Assembly (NCBI GenBank): GCA_029210585.1
Contig: JARGFP010000002.1
Span: 62,001 to 126,000 of the forward strand
Reading direction: 5' to 3'
Source of the DNA: Bacteroidales bacterium
Lineage (GTDB): Bacteria > Bacteroidota > Bacteroidia > Bacteroidales > GCA-2748055
DNA: 64,000 nucleotides
Below are positions 18,001-25,961 of this stretch, one piece after another; position 1 is the stretch's first letter, and each line of letters opens with the position of its first letter. Under the pieces are notes generated by a model. It had not been told where the DNA came from. It did not search any database and was given only the letters and a program-made list of their open reading frames with translations. The translations under genes and the position numbers were made by a program.

Positions 18001-19268
18001 ATTTCCTGGAAAGACAGGAGGACAGGGGACTATGGGAAAAGATCAGGCAGGTAAAGGATGAGGATATCTGGAACATTCGCAGTGCCGAAAGGAAGGGCCT
18101 GGTGGAATATATCCGTAAGCGGTTATCTGATGCGTCTGCCAGTTTCCTCGAGGATCCGAGGCTCACCATCGAGGTTGCCGATTCTTTGGATGAAAATGCG
18201 CTGACCATAGGTTTTGCCAGGAGGTTTGCCACATACAAGCGGGCCCACCTGTTGTTTAAGGACCTGGACCGGCTGGCACGGATCGTGAATAACCCCGAAC
18301 AACCCATCCAGTTTATCTTTGCAGGAAAGGCACATCCGAAAGATGAGCCCGGACAGGCGCTGATCAAGAGGATCGTTGAAATTTCCAAAATGCCTGCATT
18401 TATCGGCAAGGTGATCTTCCTTCAGAATTACAATATACAGCTTGCCAAGAGGCTGCTTCATGGCGTGGATATCTGGCTGAACACACCCACCCGTCCGCTG
18501 GAGGCTTCCGGCACCAGCGGGGAGAAGGCGGTGATGAATGGCGGACTGCACTTCAGCGTGCTGGATGGCTGGTGGGCGGAAGGTTACAGGGAGAATGCAG
18601 GGTGGGCGCTTCCCGTTGAGCGCACCTTCGAAAACCAGGAGCAGCAGGATGAACTGGATGCCGAAAGAATCTATTCGCTGTTTGAAAACGAGATTGCACC
18701 GAAGTTTTATAACCGGGACAAGGATGGTGTTCCAACAGGATGGGTAGAAGTAATCAAGAATTCGATTGCCGGCGTGGCACCCGAGTTTACCATGAACCGC
18801 ATGTTGCGCGATTACATCGATCGATTCTACAGCAAGTTGTATGACCGGTCCCGCAGGCTCATGCAAAATGATTACAGGCTGATCCGGGAGATTTCCTATT
18901 TCAAGAAACAGATCATGGACCAGTGGCAGGAGATCAAAGTGCTGAATGTGGACCTGCCGGCTGCCGGTAAGGATGACCTGAAGGTGGGGGAAACCCTCCC
19001 GGGATCGATCATGCTGGATCTCAATGGTATTGCAGTTGAGCATATCGGTGTGGAAATGGTCCTTGCGGAAGTGGCAGATGCCGGCGCTGAAAAAAAGGTG
19101 CTGAAGACCGTTGCGCTGGAATGCACCAGTTACAAGGATGCAGTGGCTGAATATAAAGTCGACGCCCAGCCCGGCAGTTCCGGTCAGTATGATATCGGCT
19201 TCAGGATCTACCCAAAAATGGAAGAGTTGCCGCACCGGATGGACCTTCCGCTGGTAAAGTGGATTTAA
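15006..19268 (+). CDS. Fusion of glycogen-synthase-like domain and alpha-glucan phosphorylase
   Basis: A 1420-residue two-enzyme protein. Residues 1-550 resemble a GT3-type glycogen synthase (YLFEVSWEVCNKIGGIHTV at 11-29, AHFHEWMTGASLL, and a donor-site PSYYEPWGYTPMESLAFSIP near 440). From about 570 to the end it is a GT35 alpha-glucan phosphorylase of the short bacterial/archaeal kind: LARNIWWSWNREA, YFSMEFGLHNSLKIYSGGLG, HLNEGHAAF near 840, and the PLP-lysine motif GTSGEKAVMNGG with Lys near 1174. A ~90-residue beta-rich C-terminal region follows. One protein would thus carry both glucan synthesis and phosphorolysis folds. An in-frame 15-bp repeat (KQTEG units) sits near residue 360. It starts 74 bp after the GH57 gene. 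Confidence 0.9.
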   Translation: MSNTIIAPSYLFEVSWEVCNKIGGIHTVLATKANTIMEKMMDRYIVIGPDVYRDSGAHPEFVEDSGLYREWTQQAASEGLTVRIGRWKIEGEPVAFLVDFTTFFPRKDEIFKKFWELYHVDSISGQWDYTEPMMFGYATGKLIESFIRFHGLKKKRIVAHFHEWMTGASLLCLKESQPQVGTVFTTHATVIGRSMAGNHQPLYGSMESINAEEKARELDVVAKQSVEKITAQQADVYTTVSELTARECQYFHGRKVDLTTPNGFEDSMIPSTGEFGERRINAREKLLKVASLLTGEQLPGDAMLIATSGRYEFRNKGIDLYIDALGRLNAGQQLKKPLVAYILIPANHFGPRKDLLEALQTEGKQTEGKQTEGDPYLTHYLHYADQDLILQRLQTNGLLNRKEDQVKVVFVPSYLKGNDGIFNMDYYAALTGFDLTVFPSYYEPWGYTPMESLAFSIPTITTSLTGFGNWALEKAAGAAMGITVIPRDDQNDEDVVQAISEAVTVFQAMDQGAYEKARAEAFAISRTALWTSLITHYWKAYSLALEGSVEAEEEYATRERVEQLPPTFRFLTDIEPVWRRLIVNQQIPQKLQFLEELARNIWWSWNREAVDLFRSVEPALWEEVEENPIVLLERMPYEKLKSLEKDDTFLEQLHRVKSVYDEYMHTPRRKDAPSVAYFSMEFGLHNSLKIYSGGLGLLAGDYLKEASDYNYDMVGVGLLYRYGYFRQVITSGGVQVAHEDSQDFSRIPVVPVKDEAGNWKMVQVVLPGRTLKARIWKAQVGRVPLYLLDADLEENKPMDRAVTHRLYGGDHENRFKQELLLGIGGVRALRELGIHTDLYHLNEGHAAFTGFERLREYIVDNKMTYPEAREVVRSTSLFTTHTPVPAGHDKFDENMMRTYLSHYPEPLTIRWNRMMNLGRENHNDTNELFSMSVLAVNLSQEVNGVSKLHGQVSREMFRVMWKGYMADELHIGHVTNGVHLSTWLADSWRSFYLKEFGQDFLERQEDRGLWEKIRQVKDEDIWNIRSAERKGLVEYIRKRLSDASASFLEDPRLTIEVADSLDENALTIGFARRFATYKRAHLLFKDLDRLARIVNNPEQPIQFIFAGKAHPKDEPGQALIKRIVEISKMPAFIGKVIFLQNYNIQLAKRLLHGVDIWLNTPTRPLEASGTSGEKAVMNGGLHFSVLDGWWAEGYRENAGWALPVERTFENQEQQDELDAERIYSLFENEIAPKFYNRDKDGVPTGWVEVIKNSIAGVAPEFTMNRMLRDYIDRFYSKLYDRSRRLMQNDYRLIREISYFKKQIMDQWQEIKVLNVDLPAAGKDDLKVGETLPGSIMLDLNGIAVEHIGVEMVLAEVADAGAEKKVLKTVALECTSYKDAVAEYKVDAQPGSSGQYDIGFRIYPKMEELPHRMDLPLVKWI
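16082..16123 (+). repeat. 15-bp in-frame tandem repeat (2.8 copies)
   Basis: Units start at 16082, 16097 and 16112 and are nearly identical; each encodes QTEGK. They lie in a surface-type loop of the synthase-like half, before YLTHYLHYADQDL. Confidence 0.9.
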
Positions 19269-19273
19269 TATTT

Positions 19274-21277
19274 TTATCTCACCCCGGGTACCGGAAGTTT
19301 CTTTAATACCTGGGCAGTCCTGGCCGGGAGATACAGGTTCAGCCGTTGTTTGAGTCCAAAGGATCTTTCCACGGTGGTTCTGTGAACCGTGGAAAGATCA
19401 ATGTTATTGTACCCGCCGAACCTGGGTTCATCGGTTGACAGCACACACTGGTACTTCCCCTGGTCAACAGCAAGCCCGTAGTCGGTGTATGAATTAGTTG
19501 GGTGGAAATTAAAGACGAAAAAGTAGTTGTTTCGCATAAAAGCAATGACCTTGTCGCCGTCATCGATCTTCGAAGGGTCACACCCGCTCCTGTACAGGTT
19601 GTTTTTCCTGATCAGCATTACCGCAGCCTTGTCGAAATCACTCAGGTAATGGTATTTCAGATTCATGTTTTCCACCAGCGACCATTGCCTGCGTGCATAC
19701 TGGTAGGACCAGCCATTTCCCTCCCTGGGGAAGTCGATCCATTCCGGGTGACCGAATTCGTTGCCCATGAAATTCAGGTATCCGCCACCAGCTGTGGACA
19801 TGGTGATCAGCCGGATCATTTTGTGGAGTGCAATTCCCCTGTCGACCAGCAGGTTGGATGACGATTTATCCATATGCCAGTACATTTCCTTGTCGATCAG
19901 CCGGAAAATGATCGTCTTGTCACCCACCAGGGCCTGGTCGTGCGATTCGGCATAGGAGACCACCTGTTCGTCTGCCCGTTTCGAGGTGAGCTGGTGGTAC
20001 AATTCTGCCATGTTCCAGTCTTCATCCTGCTTTTCCTTGATGGTTTTGATCCAGAAATCGGGTACCCCCATGGCCAGCCGGTGTGTGAATCCCATTCCTC
20101 CATCTTCCACCGGGGACGCGATGCCGGGGTATCCGCTCATGTCTTCGGCAATGGATATGGTGCCGGGTTTTACCTGCTGTGCCAGTTGGTTGGCCAGCGC
20201 AAGGTATGTGATGGCATCTTCATCCTGACCCCCATCAAAATACATATCGTAGGAAGCAAAATCGCGGCCAAGTCCGTGATCGTAATAGAGCATGCTGGTG
20301 ACACCATCGAACCGGAATCCGTCGAACCGGTAGGCTTCAAGCCAGAAATGAATATTCGAAAGCAGGAAGTGCATTACCTCGTTCTTCCCATAATCCCAGC
20401 AAAGTGAATCCCACGCCCGGTGCTCCCGTCGGTCGCCCAGGTGGAAAAACTGTCCGGGGTCACCGGCGTACATCGCCAGTCCTTCCATCTCATTTTTAAC
20501 GGCATGAGAATGCACAATATCCATGATCACAGCGATGCCATGTCCATGTGCTTCGTCGATCAGATCCCTGAGCTGGTCGGGTGTTCCGAACCTTGAGCTG
20601 ACCGCGAAGAGGCTGGAGACATGGTAGCCGAAAGAACCGTAGTACGGGTGCTCCTGTATTGCCATCAGCTGCAGGGTATTGTATCCGCCTTCCACTACCC
20701 TGGGGAGGACTTTTTTCCTGAATTCATCGAATGTGCCGACATCATGTGCTTCGGTGCCCATGCCGATATGCGCTTCGTATATGAATGGGTGAAAACCGGA
20801 AAGCTTCGGAGCCGGGTGCTTCCACTGGTATACTGATCCGGGTGCCCAGACCTGCGCATTGAACAGCAGTGAATTTTTTTCCTGGACGACCCTGATGGCC
20901 CAGGCCGGGATCCGCTCCCCGGAACCGTTCTGCCACCTGACCTTTAATTTGTACTTGTCGAGGTGATTGATGGTGTCAATGGGAAGACGCAACTCCCAGG
21001 ACCCATTGCCCAGTGAGGAAAACCGGTAATCTTCCAGTGCTTTCCACCCATTGAAATCCCCGATAAGGAAGACTTCGTTCGCATTGGGCATCCACTCCCT
21101 CATGATCCATTCGTTGCCTTCGCAATGCAATCCGAAATAATGATGACCCATTGAGAATTCCCCCAGGTTTTTCTGTTCTCCCAGGATGTCCTTTTCCTTG
21201 TGCCTTGTATTTTTAAACCTTTGCTCAATGACAGCAGCGTAGGGTTTTAGCCAGGGGTCGTTTTCAATTATTTTCAT
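19274..21277 (-). CDS. glgB: 1,4-alpha-glucan branching enzyme
   Basis: GH13 branching enzyme that creates alpha-1,6 branch points in glycogen. It has an N-terminal CBM48 domain (WMPNANEVFLIGDFNGW near 60), a TIM barrel with EAHIGM, YGSFGYHVSSLFAVSSRFG, the nucleophile Asp in GFRFDGVTSM near 315 and the acid Glu in SIAEDMSG near 370, and a C-terminal beta domain. The layout is of the eukaryote-like subgroup rather than the E. coli GlgB form. The frame opens at a TTG (21307), but a TAAATTTG -7 box at 21312-21319 predicts a transcript starting about there, so ATG 21277 (MKIIENDPWLKPY) is preferred. Convergent with the synthase-phosphorylase gene, 5 bp apart. Confidence 0.94.
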   Translation of the reverse strand: MKIIENDPWLKPYAAVIEQRFKNTRHKEKDILGEQKNLGEFSMGHHYFGLHCEGNEWIMREWMPNANEVFLIGDFNGWKALEDYRFSSLGNGSWELRLPIDTINHLDKYKLKVRWQNGSGERIPAWAIRVVQEKNSLLFNAQVWAPGSVYQWKHPAPKLSGFHPFIYEAHIGMGTEAHDVGTFDEFRKKVLPRVVEGGYNTLQLMAIQEHPYYGSFGYHVSSLFAVSSRFGTPDQLRDLIDEAHGHGIAVIMDIVHSHAVKNEMEGLAMYAGDPGQFFHLGDRREHRAWDSLCWDYGKNEVMHFLLSNIHFWLEAYRFDGFRFDGVTSMLYYDHGLGRDFASYDMYFDGGQDEDAITYLALANQLAQQVKPGTISIAEDMSGYPGIASPVEDGGMGFTHRLAMGVPDFWIKTIKEKQDEDWNMAELYHQLTSKRADEQVVSYAESHDQALVGDKTIIFRLIDKEMYWHMDKSSSNLLVDRGIALHKMIRLITMSTAGGGYLNFMGNEFGHPEWIDFPREGNGWSYQYARRQWSLVENMNLKYHYLSDFDKAAVMLIRKNNLYRSGCDPSKIDDGDKVIAFMRNNYFFVFNFHPTNSYTDYGLAVDQGKYQCVLSTDEPRFGGYNNIDLSTVHRTTVERSFGLKQRLNLYLPARTAQVLKKLPVPGVR

Positions 21278-21311
21278 CGCTTGTCCATTATCAGGTATCT
21301 GTTTCAAGATA

Positions 21312-21319
21312 CAAATTTA
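21312..21319 (-). promoter_or_regulatory. -7 promoter element TAAATTTG for glgB
   Basis: Minus-strand fit to TAnnTTTG, 34 bp before ATG 21277. It excludes the longer TTG start in practice. Confidence 0.55.
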
Positions 21320-21496
21320 ACCTGATTTATTCATTAATTGACCTAATGCGCATCTATGTTACCTGCGATTCAGGATTCATTGTACCCTTCGCCATGAATA
21401 CCCGATACCATGCATTCAGGCATGAGGCAGGCGAAAACTTCGGGGCAGAATTTGCAGTGAGATTAAAATTCGCTTACAATGGCAGCGTAAAATTGT

Positions 21497-21504
21497 TAAA
21501 TTTG
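21497..21504 (+). promoter_or_regulatory. -7 promoter element TAAATTTG for ribF
   Basis: Fits TAnnTTTG. Its last base is the G of an in-frame GTG, so that GTG cannot be the start of a transcript made here; ATG 21525 is then the first usable start. Confidence 0.55.
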
Positions 21505-21524
21505 TGCCTCATTTCAAGAATGGT

Positions 21525-22460
21525 ATGAAGGCCTACAGCATCAACGACAATCCGTATATTATCAAACCGGTTGTGACCATCGGCATTTTCGATGGTGTAC
21601 ACAAGGGACATAAATATATTCTTCAGTCCCTGATTGCCAGGGCCAGGGAGGTTGAGGGCAAGTCGGTGGTCCTTACCCTCTGGCCACACCCGAGAATTGT
21701 GCTTGACAAAGACATGTGGAATTTCAGGCTGCTGCATTCGCAGGAGGAAAAGATCCACCACCTGAGTAAACTTGGACTGGATTATTACATTACCATTCCG
21801 TTTGACAAGGACCTGGCATCCATGAGTGCCTGTGAATTTGTGCAGGAATACCTGGTCGACAGGTTACATGTATCCAGGCTGATACTGGGTTATGACAATA
21901 CCTTTGGCAAGGACCGGCAGGGAAGTCCTACCGGCCTGGCGGCCTGTGCTGAACGATCGGGGCTGATCGTTGAAAAGCTGGATGAGTTCAGGGAGTCGGA
22001 GCTGAATATCAGTTCCACGTCGGTGCGCAGTGCACTGCTGGAAGGTGACCTGGAAGCTGCGCGGGAAATGCTCGACTATGATTATTACATCGAGGGAAGG
22101 GTGGTCACCGGGAACCGGCTGGGGCGCCAGATTGGCTATCCCACAGCAAATATTCATCCGCAATCGGCCTACAAACTGATTCCGCATGATGGGGTATACG
22201 CTGTGCATATCGAACACAGGAACGTGTTGTATGCGGCCATGCTGAATGTGGGACTGCGGCCCACCATCGACAGCGCGAATCCTGTTAAGACAATCGAAGC
22301 GCATCTTTTTGATGTGGATATCGATCTTTATGACGAAGAAATTGTTATACATTTCCGGAAAAGGATCCGTGACGAAAAGAAATTTCCCTCCATCGAAGCG
22401 CTGAAAAAGCAGCTTCATCAAGATGAACGGGAGATCAAGGCGTTTTTTTCCGGGAATTAA
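21525..22460 (+). CDS. ribF: Bifunctional riboflavin kinase / FAD synthetase
   Basis: Makes FMN from riboflavin and FAD from FMN in the cytoplasm. The N-terminal nucleotidyltransferase domain has GIFDGVHKGH at residues 20-29, the fold-typical DNTFGKDRQG near 125 and ISSTSVRSAL near 165. The C-terminal flavokinase domain has GNRLGRQIGYPTANI near 200 and GVYAVHIEHRN, ending in KKFPSIEALKKQLHQD. Length (311 aa) is normal. The start at ATG 21525 is set by the promoter just upstream. It stands alone; ahcY follows 31 bp later with its own -7 box. Confidence 0.95.
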   Translation: MKAYSINDNPYIIKPVVTIGIFDGVHKGHKYILQSLIARAREVEGKSVVLTLWPHPRIVLDKDMWNFRLLHSQEEKIHHLSKLGLDYYITIPFDKDLASMSACEFVQEYLVDRLHVSRLILGYDNTFGKDRQGSPTGLAACAERSGLIVEKLDEFRESELNISSTSVRSALLEGDLEAAREMLDYDYYIEGRVVTGNRLGRQIGYPTANIHPQSAYKLIPHDGVYAVHIEHRNVLYAAMLNVGLRPTIDSANPVKTIEAHLFDVDIDLYDEEIVIHFRKRIRDEKKFPSIEALKKQLHQDEREIKAFFSGN

Positions 22461-22461
22461 T

Positions 22462-22469
22462 TAATTTTG
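22462..22469 (+). promoter_or_regulatory. -7 promoter element TAATTTTG for ahcY
   Basis: Fits TAnnTTTG and begins right after the ribF stop, 22 bp before the ahcY ATG. The 31-bp gap is too short for an SAH riboswitch. Confidence 0.55.
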
Positions 22470-22491
22470 CACTGAAAATCAATATTTTATT

Positions 22492-23913
22492 ATGGAGACA
22501 ATGACATACGTAGAACCGTTGCCGTACAAAGTTGCCGATATCGGACTGGCGGACTACGGCAGGAAGGAAATTGAAATCGCGGAAAAGGAAATGCCGGGAC
22601 TGATGGCTATTCGTGAAAAATATGCAAAGGAGCAACCCCTGAAAGGTGCAAGGATCATGGGGTCGTTGCATATGACCATTCAGACTGCCGTGCTGATCGA
22701 AACACTGGATGCCCTTGGTGCTGATGTGCGCTGGGCAAGTTGTAATATCTTTTCTACCCAGGACCATGCTGCTGCAGCAATCGCTGAACGGGGAATCCCG
22801 GTATTCGCATGGAAAGGGGAGACACTTGAAGAATACTGGTGGTGTACCGCGCAGGCCCTGAGTTTCCCCGGAGGCAAAGGCCCGCACATGATTGTTGATG
22901 ATGGCGGTGATGCTACGTTGCTCGTGCATAAAGGATACAAAGCTGAAAACGACGCTTCTGTGCTGGATGTGAAAACCACCAGCCGCGAGGAGGCGGTTGT
23001 TGTAACCACCCTGAAGCGGATCCTCCAGGAAGATCCGCAGAAGTGGCACCGGACTGTTGCAGAAATGAAGGGGGTTTCTGAAGAGACCACAACAGGCGTG
23101 CACAGGCTCTACCAGATGCTGCAAAAAGGTGACCTGCTTTTCCCTGCAATCAATGTGAACGATTCAGTTACCAAGTCGAAGTTTGACAACCTGTATGGGT
23201 GTCGCGAATCACTGGCCGATGGCATCAAGCGTGCCACGGATGTGATGATTGCCGGTAAAGTCGTTGTGGTTGCAGGATATGGCGATGTGGGGAAAGGCTG
23301 TGCACATTCCATGAAATCATACGGAGCCAGGGTGATTGTTACAGAGATCGATCCCATCTGTGCCCTGCAGGCTGCCATGGAAGGATTCCAGGTGACCACT
23401 ATGGAAGATGCACTGGAAGAGGGTAATGTTTTCGTTACAACTACAGGCAACAGGGACATTATCACCACGGAACATATGTCGAAGATGAAGGACCAGGCCA
23501 TTGTATGCAATATCGGTCATTTCGATAATGAAATCCAGGTGGATGCACTTGACGAAATGGAAGGTGTGCAGAAGGTGAATATCAAGCCGCAGGTTGACAA
23601 GTACATTTTCGAGGATGGTCATGCCATCTTCCTGCTGGCAGAAGGCCGCCTGGTAAACCTTGGTTGTGCAACGGGACATCCTTCATTTGTGATGAGCAAC
23701 TCGTTCTCCAACCAGACACTTGCGCAGCTCGACCTGTGGCAGCATGAGTACGACCTGGGTGTGTATATGTTGTCAAAGAAACTCGATGAAGAAGTGGCCA
23801 GGTTGCACCTCGAACAACTTGGCGTGAAACTTACCAAACTCACAGAAGAGCAGGCTGCATATATCGGTGTGGACCAGGGAGGTCCTTACAAGCCTGAGCA
23901 TTACAGGTATTAA
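22492..23913 (+). CDS. ahcY: Adenosylhomocysteinase
   Basis: NAD-dependent hydrolase that splits S-adenosylhomocysteine into adenosine and homocysteine, clearing the product of methylation reactions. At 473 residues it has full length. Visible landmarks are [20 protein letters not shown] (substrate side), [43 protein letters not shown], the NAD loop [10 protein letters not shown] near 262, and the C-terminal [13 protein letters not shown] that completes the neighbouring subunit's site. It ends on a TTAA tetramer shared with the convergent lipoprotein gene. Confidence 0.97.
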   Translation: METMTYVEPLPYKVADIGLADYGRKEIEIAEKEMPGLMAIREKYAKEQPLKGARIMGSLHMTIQTAVLIETLDALGADVRWASCNIFSTQDHAAAAIAERGIPVFAWKGETLEEYWWCTAQALSFPGGKGPHMIVDDGGDATLLVHKGYKAENDASVLDVKTTSREEAVVVTTLKRILQEDPQKWHRTVAEMKGVSEETTTGVHRLYQMLQKGDLLFPAINVNDSVTKSKFDNLYGCRESLADGIKRATDVMIAGKVVVVAGYGDVGKGCAHSMKSYGARVIVTEIDPICALQAAMEGFQVTTMEDALEEGNVFVTTTGNRDIITTEHMSKMKDQAIVCNIGHFDNEIQVDALDEMEGVQKVNIKPQVDKYIFEDGHAIFLLAEGRLVNLGCATGHPSFVMSNSFSNQTLAQLDLWQHEYDLGVYMLSKKLDEEVARLHLEQLGVKLTKLTEEQAAYIGVDQGGPYKPEHYRY

Positions 23914-24335
23914 TTATAGACGTGCAGCAGGTCACCGTATACCCTGCTGTAATACTCGTGAAGCGGAAACGTGGCTGGTCCTTCGATAGGATCAGCACCG
24001 GTAAGCAGCAGGTATTTTGATTTGCATTCAGGACAGGTAAATAAAATGTCATCGAATTCCTCGTCTTCAACAACTGTTGCATTGTGTTCGGGGTATTGTG
24101 TACAGGTGCGGTCATAGACATGGAACAGTCCGAAATCCTCCCTGTATACGATCAGGCCATTTGCACCGCCATCGATCAGGGTCGTGGAATTCAGGGCAGG
24201 GTTCCCCAGTTCGCTGATGATATTCAGGTTCAGGTCGACACGCACATATGGAATCTGGTAGCCCCCGGTTTCACATTTCGTTGAAAGGATCACCAGTAAC
24301 AGCAGCAGGGTCCATATTTTTAGTTTTCCAATCAT
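23910..24335 (-). CDS. Small lipoprotein with altered Rieske-like cysteine pattern
   Basis: A 141-residue predicted lipoprotein (lipobox LSTKC, Cys21). The second half reads [12 protein letters not shown] (Cys78, His84), then [10 protein letters not shown] (Cys101, Cys104) and [13 protein letters not shown]. Bacteroidota have small secreted Rieske-type proteins with a CxH...CxxH or related pattern followed by a G-P-A-x-x-P-L segment, and this protein resembles them, but the first pair is C-x5-H and the second CxxC. It may bind 2Fe-2S with changed ligands, or zinc, or nothing. ATG 24335 is chosen since a -7 box lies at 24351-24358. Its stop overlaps that of ahcY. Confidence 0.65.
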   Translation of the reverse strand: MIGKLKIWTLLLLLVILSTKCETGGYQIPYVRVDLNLNIISELGNPALNSTTLIDGGANGLIVYREDFGLFHVYDRTCTQYPEHNATVVEDEEFDDILFTCPECKSKYLLLTGADPIEGPATFPLHEYYSRVYGDLLHVYN

Positions 24336-24350
24336 AGAAAATCTTTGATA

Positions 24351-24358
24351 CAAAGATA
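24351..24358 (-). promoter_or_regulatory. -7 promoter element TATCTTTG for the Rieske-like lipoprotein
   Basis: Minus-strand fit to TAnnTTTG, 15 bp before ATG 24335. It rules out the longer frame beginning at 24374. Confidence 0.5.
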
Positions 24359-24440
24359 AGCGCCAGGGTGGCAAGTCAATTATTTTTTGTATTTTTAACT
24401 GTGTAAATCAATCGATTATTGCCCAAAACCATCCGAAATC

Positions 24441-24968
24441 ATGGAATTTGACATTGGAACGCTGATCTATATTGTCATTACGATCATAGCCATCGTGGCA
24501 GGTGTTGCCGGGAAGAAGAAAACGCCTGCCGGCAGTTCTGATGGATCAGGTGACGGGAGCTCAAAAAGTTTTTTCGATAAGCTGGAGGAACAATTAACTG
24601 GTTTCGCGGATGAGGCGAAGGAGACGGCAGGATCATTTGCCGAGGAAATCAAGGCCCCGTTTACCGGGGATCAGTATGTGGTGGAGCGGGAAGTCGCCGC
24701 TGATGATCGTCGCGAGCAGGATAAGACCTACTGGCAGAACAATATTGAAAGTGCATATGATGAATATGCCGGGATCTACGATCCCGATCAACAGGACGAA
24801 CTCGAACAAATATCCGAAGAAGCAATTCGTTCAACGGATGAAAGCGATATGTTGCAGGTTGAAGAGCTGGATGAATCAGAACATCCTGACTATTTTGAGA
24901 TCGTAAATGAGTTTGACCTTGGCACTGCTGTAGTATATTCAACCATAATTAATAGGAAAGAATACTAA
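24441..24968 (+). CDS. Small membrane-anchored acidic protein, function unknown
   Basis: I do not recognise a characterised family. The protein (175 aa) starts with a membrane segment (about 6-24, LIYIVITIIAIVAGVAG) and a short basic KKK stretch, giving an N-out or anchor topology with a cytoplasmic body. Residues 33-42 are Gly/Ser-rich, 43-75 amphipathic, and the rest very acidic. The C-terminus FDLGTAVVYSTIINRKEY resembles a motif (FDLRKAVIYSEILNRKY) that I recall ending other small Bacteroidota membrane proteins, which suggests a conserved binding tail. It is followed by greA, which has its own promoter. Confidence 0.75.
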   Translation: MEFDIGTLIYIVITIIAIVAGVAGKKKTPAGSSDGSGDGSSKSFFDKLEEQLTGFADEAKETAGSFAEEIKAPFTGDQYVVEREVAADDRREQDKTYWQNNIESAYDEYAGIYDPDQQDELEQISEEAIRSTDESDMLQVEELDESEHPDYFEIVNEFDLGTAVVYSTIINRKEY

Positions 24969-24976
24969 TAAATTTT

Positions 24977-24984
24977 TATATTTG
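24977..24984 (+). promoter_or_regulatory. -7 promoter element TATATTTG for greA
   Basis: Fits TAnnTTTG; predicts a leader of ~65 bases before ATG 25056. Confidence 0.5.
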
Positions 24985-25041
24985 TGGCGTTGAAGAGTTC
25001 CGTATGGCGGGATTCTTCTTTGTTTTTAGTGAAACCAATAA

Positions 25042-25048
25042 AAGGAGG
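25042..25048 (+). promoter_or_regulatory. Strong Shine-Dalgarno site for greA
   Basis: AAGGAGG ends 7 bases before ATG 25056. Such a full anti-SD match is unusual in Bacteroidota and fixes the start against an in-frame upstream start at 24984. Confidence 0.7.
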
Positions 25049-25055
25049 AAAAGCT

Positions 25056-25529
25056 ATGTCAAATGTGTCATATATGACGGAAGAGGGACTGGCCAACCTG
25101 AAAAAGAAATTAGACCGTCTGACCCGGGTTGAACGACCTGCAATATCTGAACAGATCGCGGAAGCGAGGGACAAGGGAGATCTGTCTGAAAACGCCGAAT
25201 ATGATGCAGCGAAGGAGGCCCAGGGAATGTTGGAATTGAAAATATCCAGGCTCGAGGAACTGGTCGCCAATGCACGGATCATAGATGAATCCAGGATCGA
25301 TACCAGCACGGTGCAGATCATGAATACCGTGAAGCTCAAGAACTGTAAAACCAATAAGGTAGTTCAATATACCATCGTGTCTGAAAGCGAATCAGATATT
25401 AAAACCGGAAAGATCGCAGTTACAACGCCTATTGCAAAAGGTTTGCTGGGCAAGAAGGTGGGCGAAGTTGCAGATATCAGTGTGCCTTCAGGCAAGATGA
25501 CATTTGAGATTATGGAAATTTCCATGTAA
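25056..25529 (+). CDS. greA: Transcription elongation factor GreA
   Basis: Binds the RNA polymerase secondary channel and stimulates cleavage of backtracked RNA. The 157-residue protein has the N-terminal coiled coil with the tip motif EARDKGDLSENAEYDAAKE (acidic Asp/Glu pair near 43-46) and a C-terminal FKBP-like domain (IAVTTPIAKGLLGKKVGE). It is followed 12 bp later by a HIT-family gene, probably as one transcript. The 65-base leader with a strong ribosome-binding site is noted separately. Confidence 0.96.
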   Translation: MSNVSYMTEEGLANLKKKLDRLTRVERPAISEQIAEARDKGDLSENAEYDAAKEAQGMLELKISRLEELVANARIIDESRIDTSTVQIMNTVKLKNCKTNKVVQYTIVSESESDIKTGKIAVTTPIAKGLLGKKVGEVADISVPSGKMTFEIMEISM

Positions 25530-25541
25530 AATCTTACCGAT

Positions 25542-25934
25542 ATGGCCACAATATTTACAAAAATCATCAACGGGGAGATCCCTTCCTACAAGATAGCCGA
25601 AGACGACCGCTTCCTTGCTTTTCTGGATATCCATCCCCTTGCAAAAGGACATACACTGGTAGTCCCCAGGGTGGAGACCGATTACCTGTTCGACCTGGAG
25701 GATGACCTGCTGGGTGAAATGATGAAATTTGCCAAAAAGGTGGCGCTTGCCATCGACAAAACAATGGATTGTAAACGCGTGGGGGTAGCGGTGCTGGGAC
25801 TCGAGGTACCACATGCACACATTCACCTGTGCCCGATCAACGACCTCTACGATATCGAGTTCAGCAAACCGAAGCTGAAGTTGTCGGAAGAAGAATTCAG
25901 GAGCATCGCGGAAAAGATCCGTGCAGCACTCTGA
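25542..25934 (+). CDS. HIT-family nucleotide hydrolase
   Basis: A 130-residue histidine-triad protein; family members hydrolyse nucleoside phosphoramidates or similar AMP-linked substrates in the cytoplasm. It has the N-terminal FTKIINGEIPSYKIAEDD, GHTLVVPRV in the middle and the catalytic triad PHAHIHLCPI near 90-99. The physiological substrate is not known for most bacterial members. It is the second gene after greA and converges on ruvC, 27 bp away. Confidence 0.93.
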   Translation: MATIFTKIINGEIPSYKIAEDDRFLAFLDIHPLAKGHTLVVPRVETDYLFDLEDDLLGEMMKFAKKVALAIDKTMDCKRVGVAVLGLEVPHAHIHLCPINDLYDIEFSKPKLKLSEEEFRSIAEKIRAAL

Positions 25935-25961
25935 TTTCCTGACGATTTGTTTCAGCAGTTC

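Noticed and set aside
22462-22491. SAH riboswitch before ahcY
   Set aside because: The gap is only 31 bp and mostly promoter.
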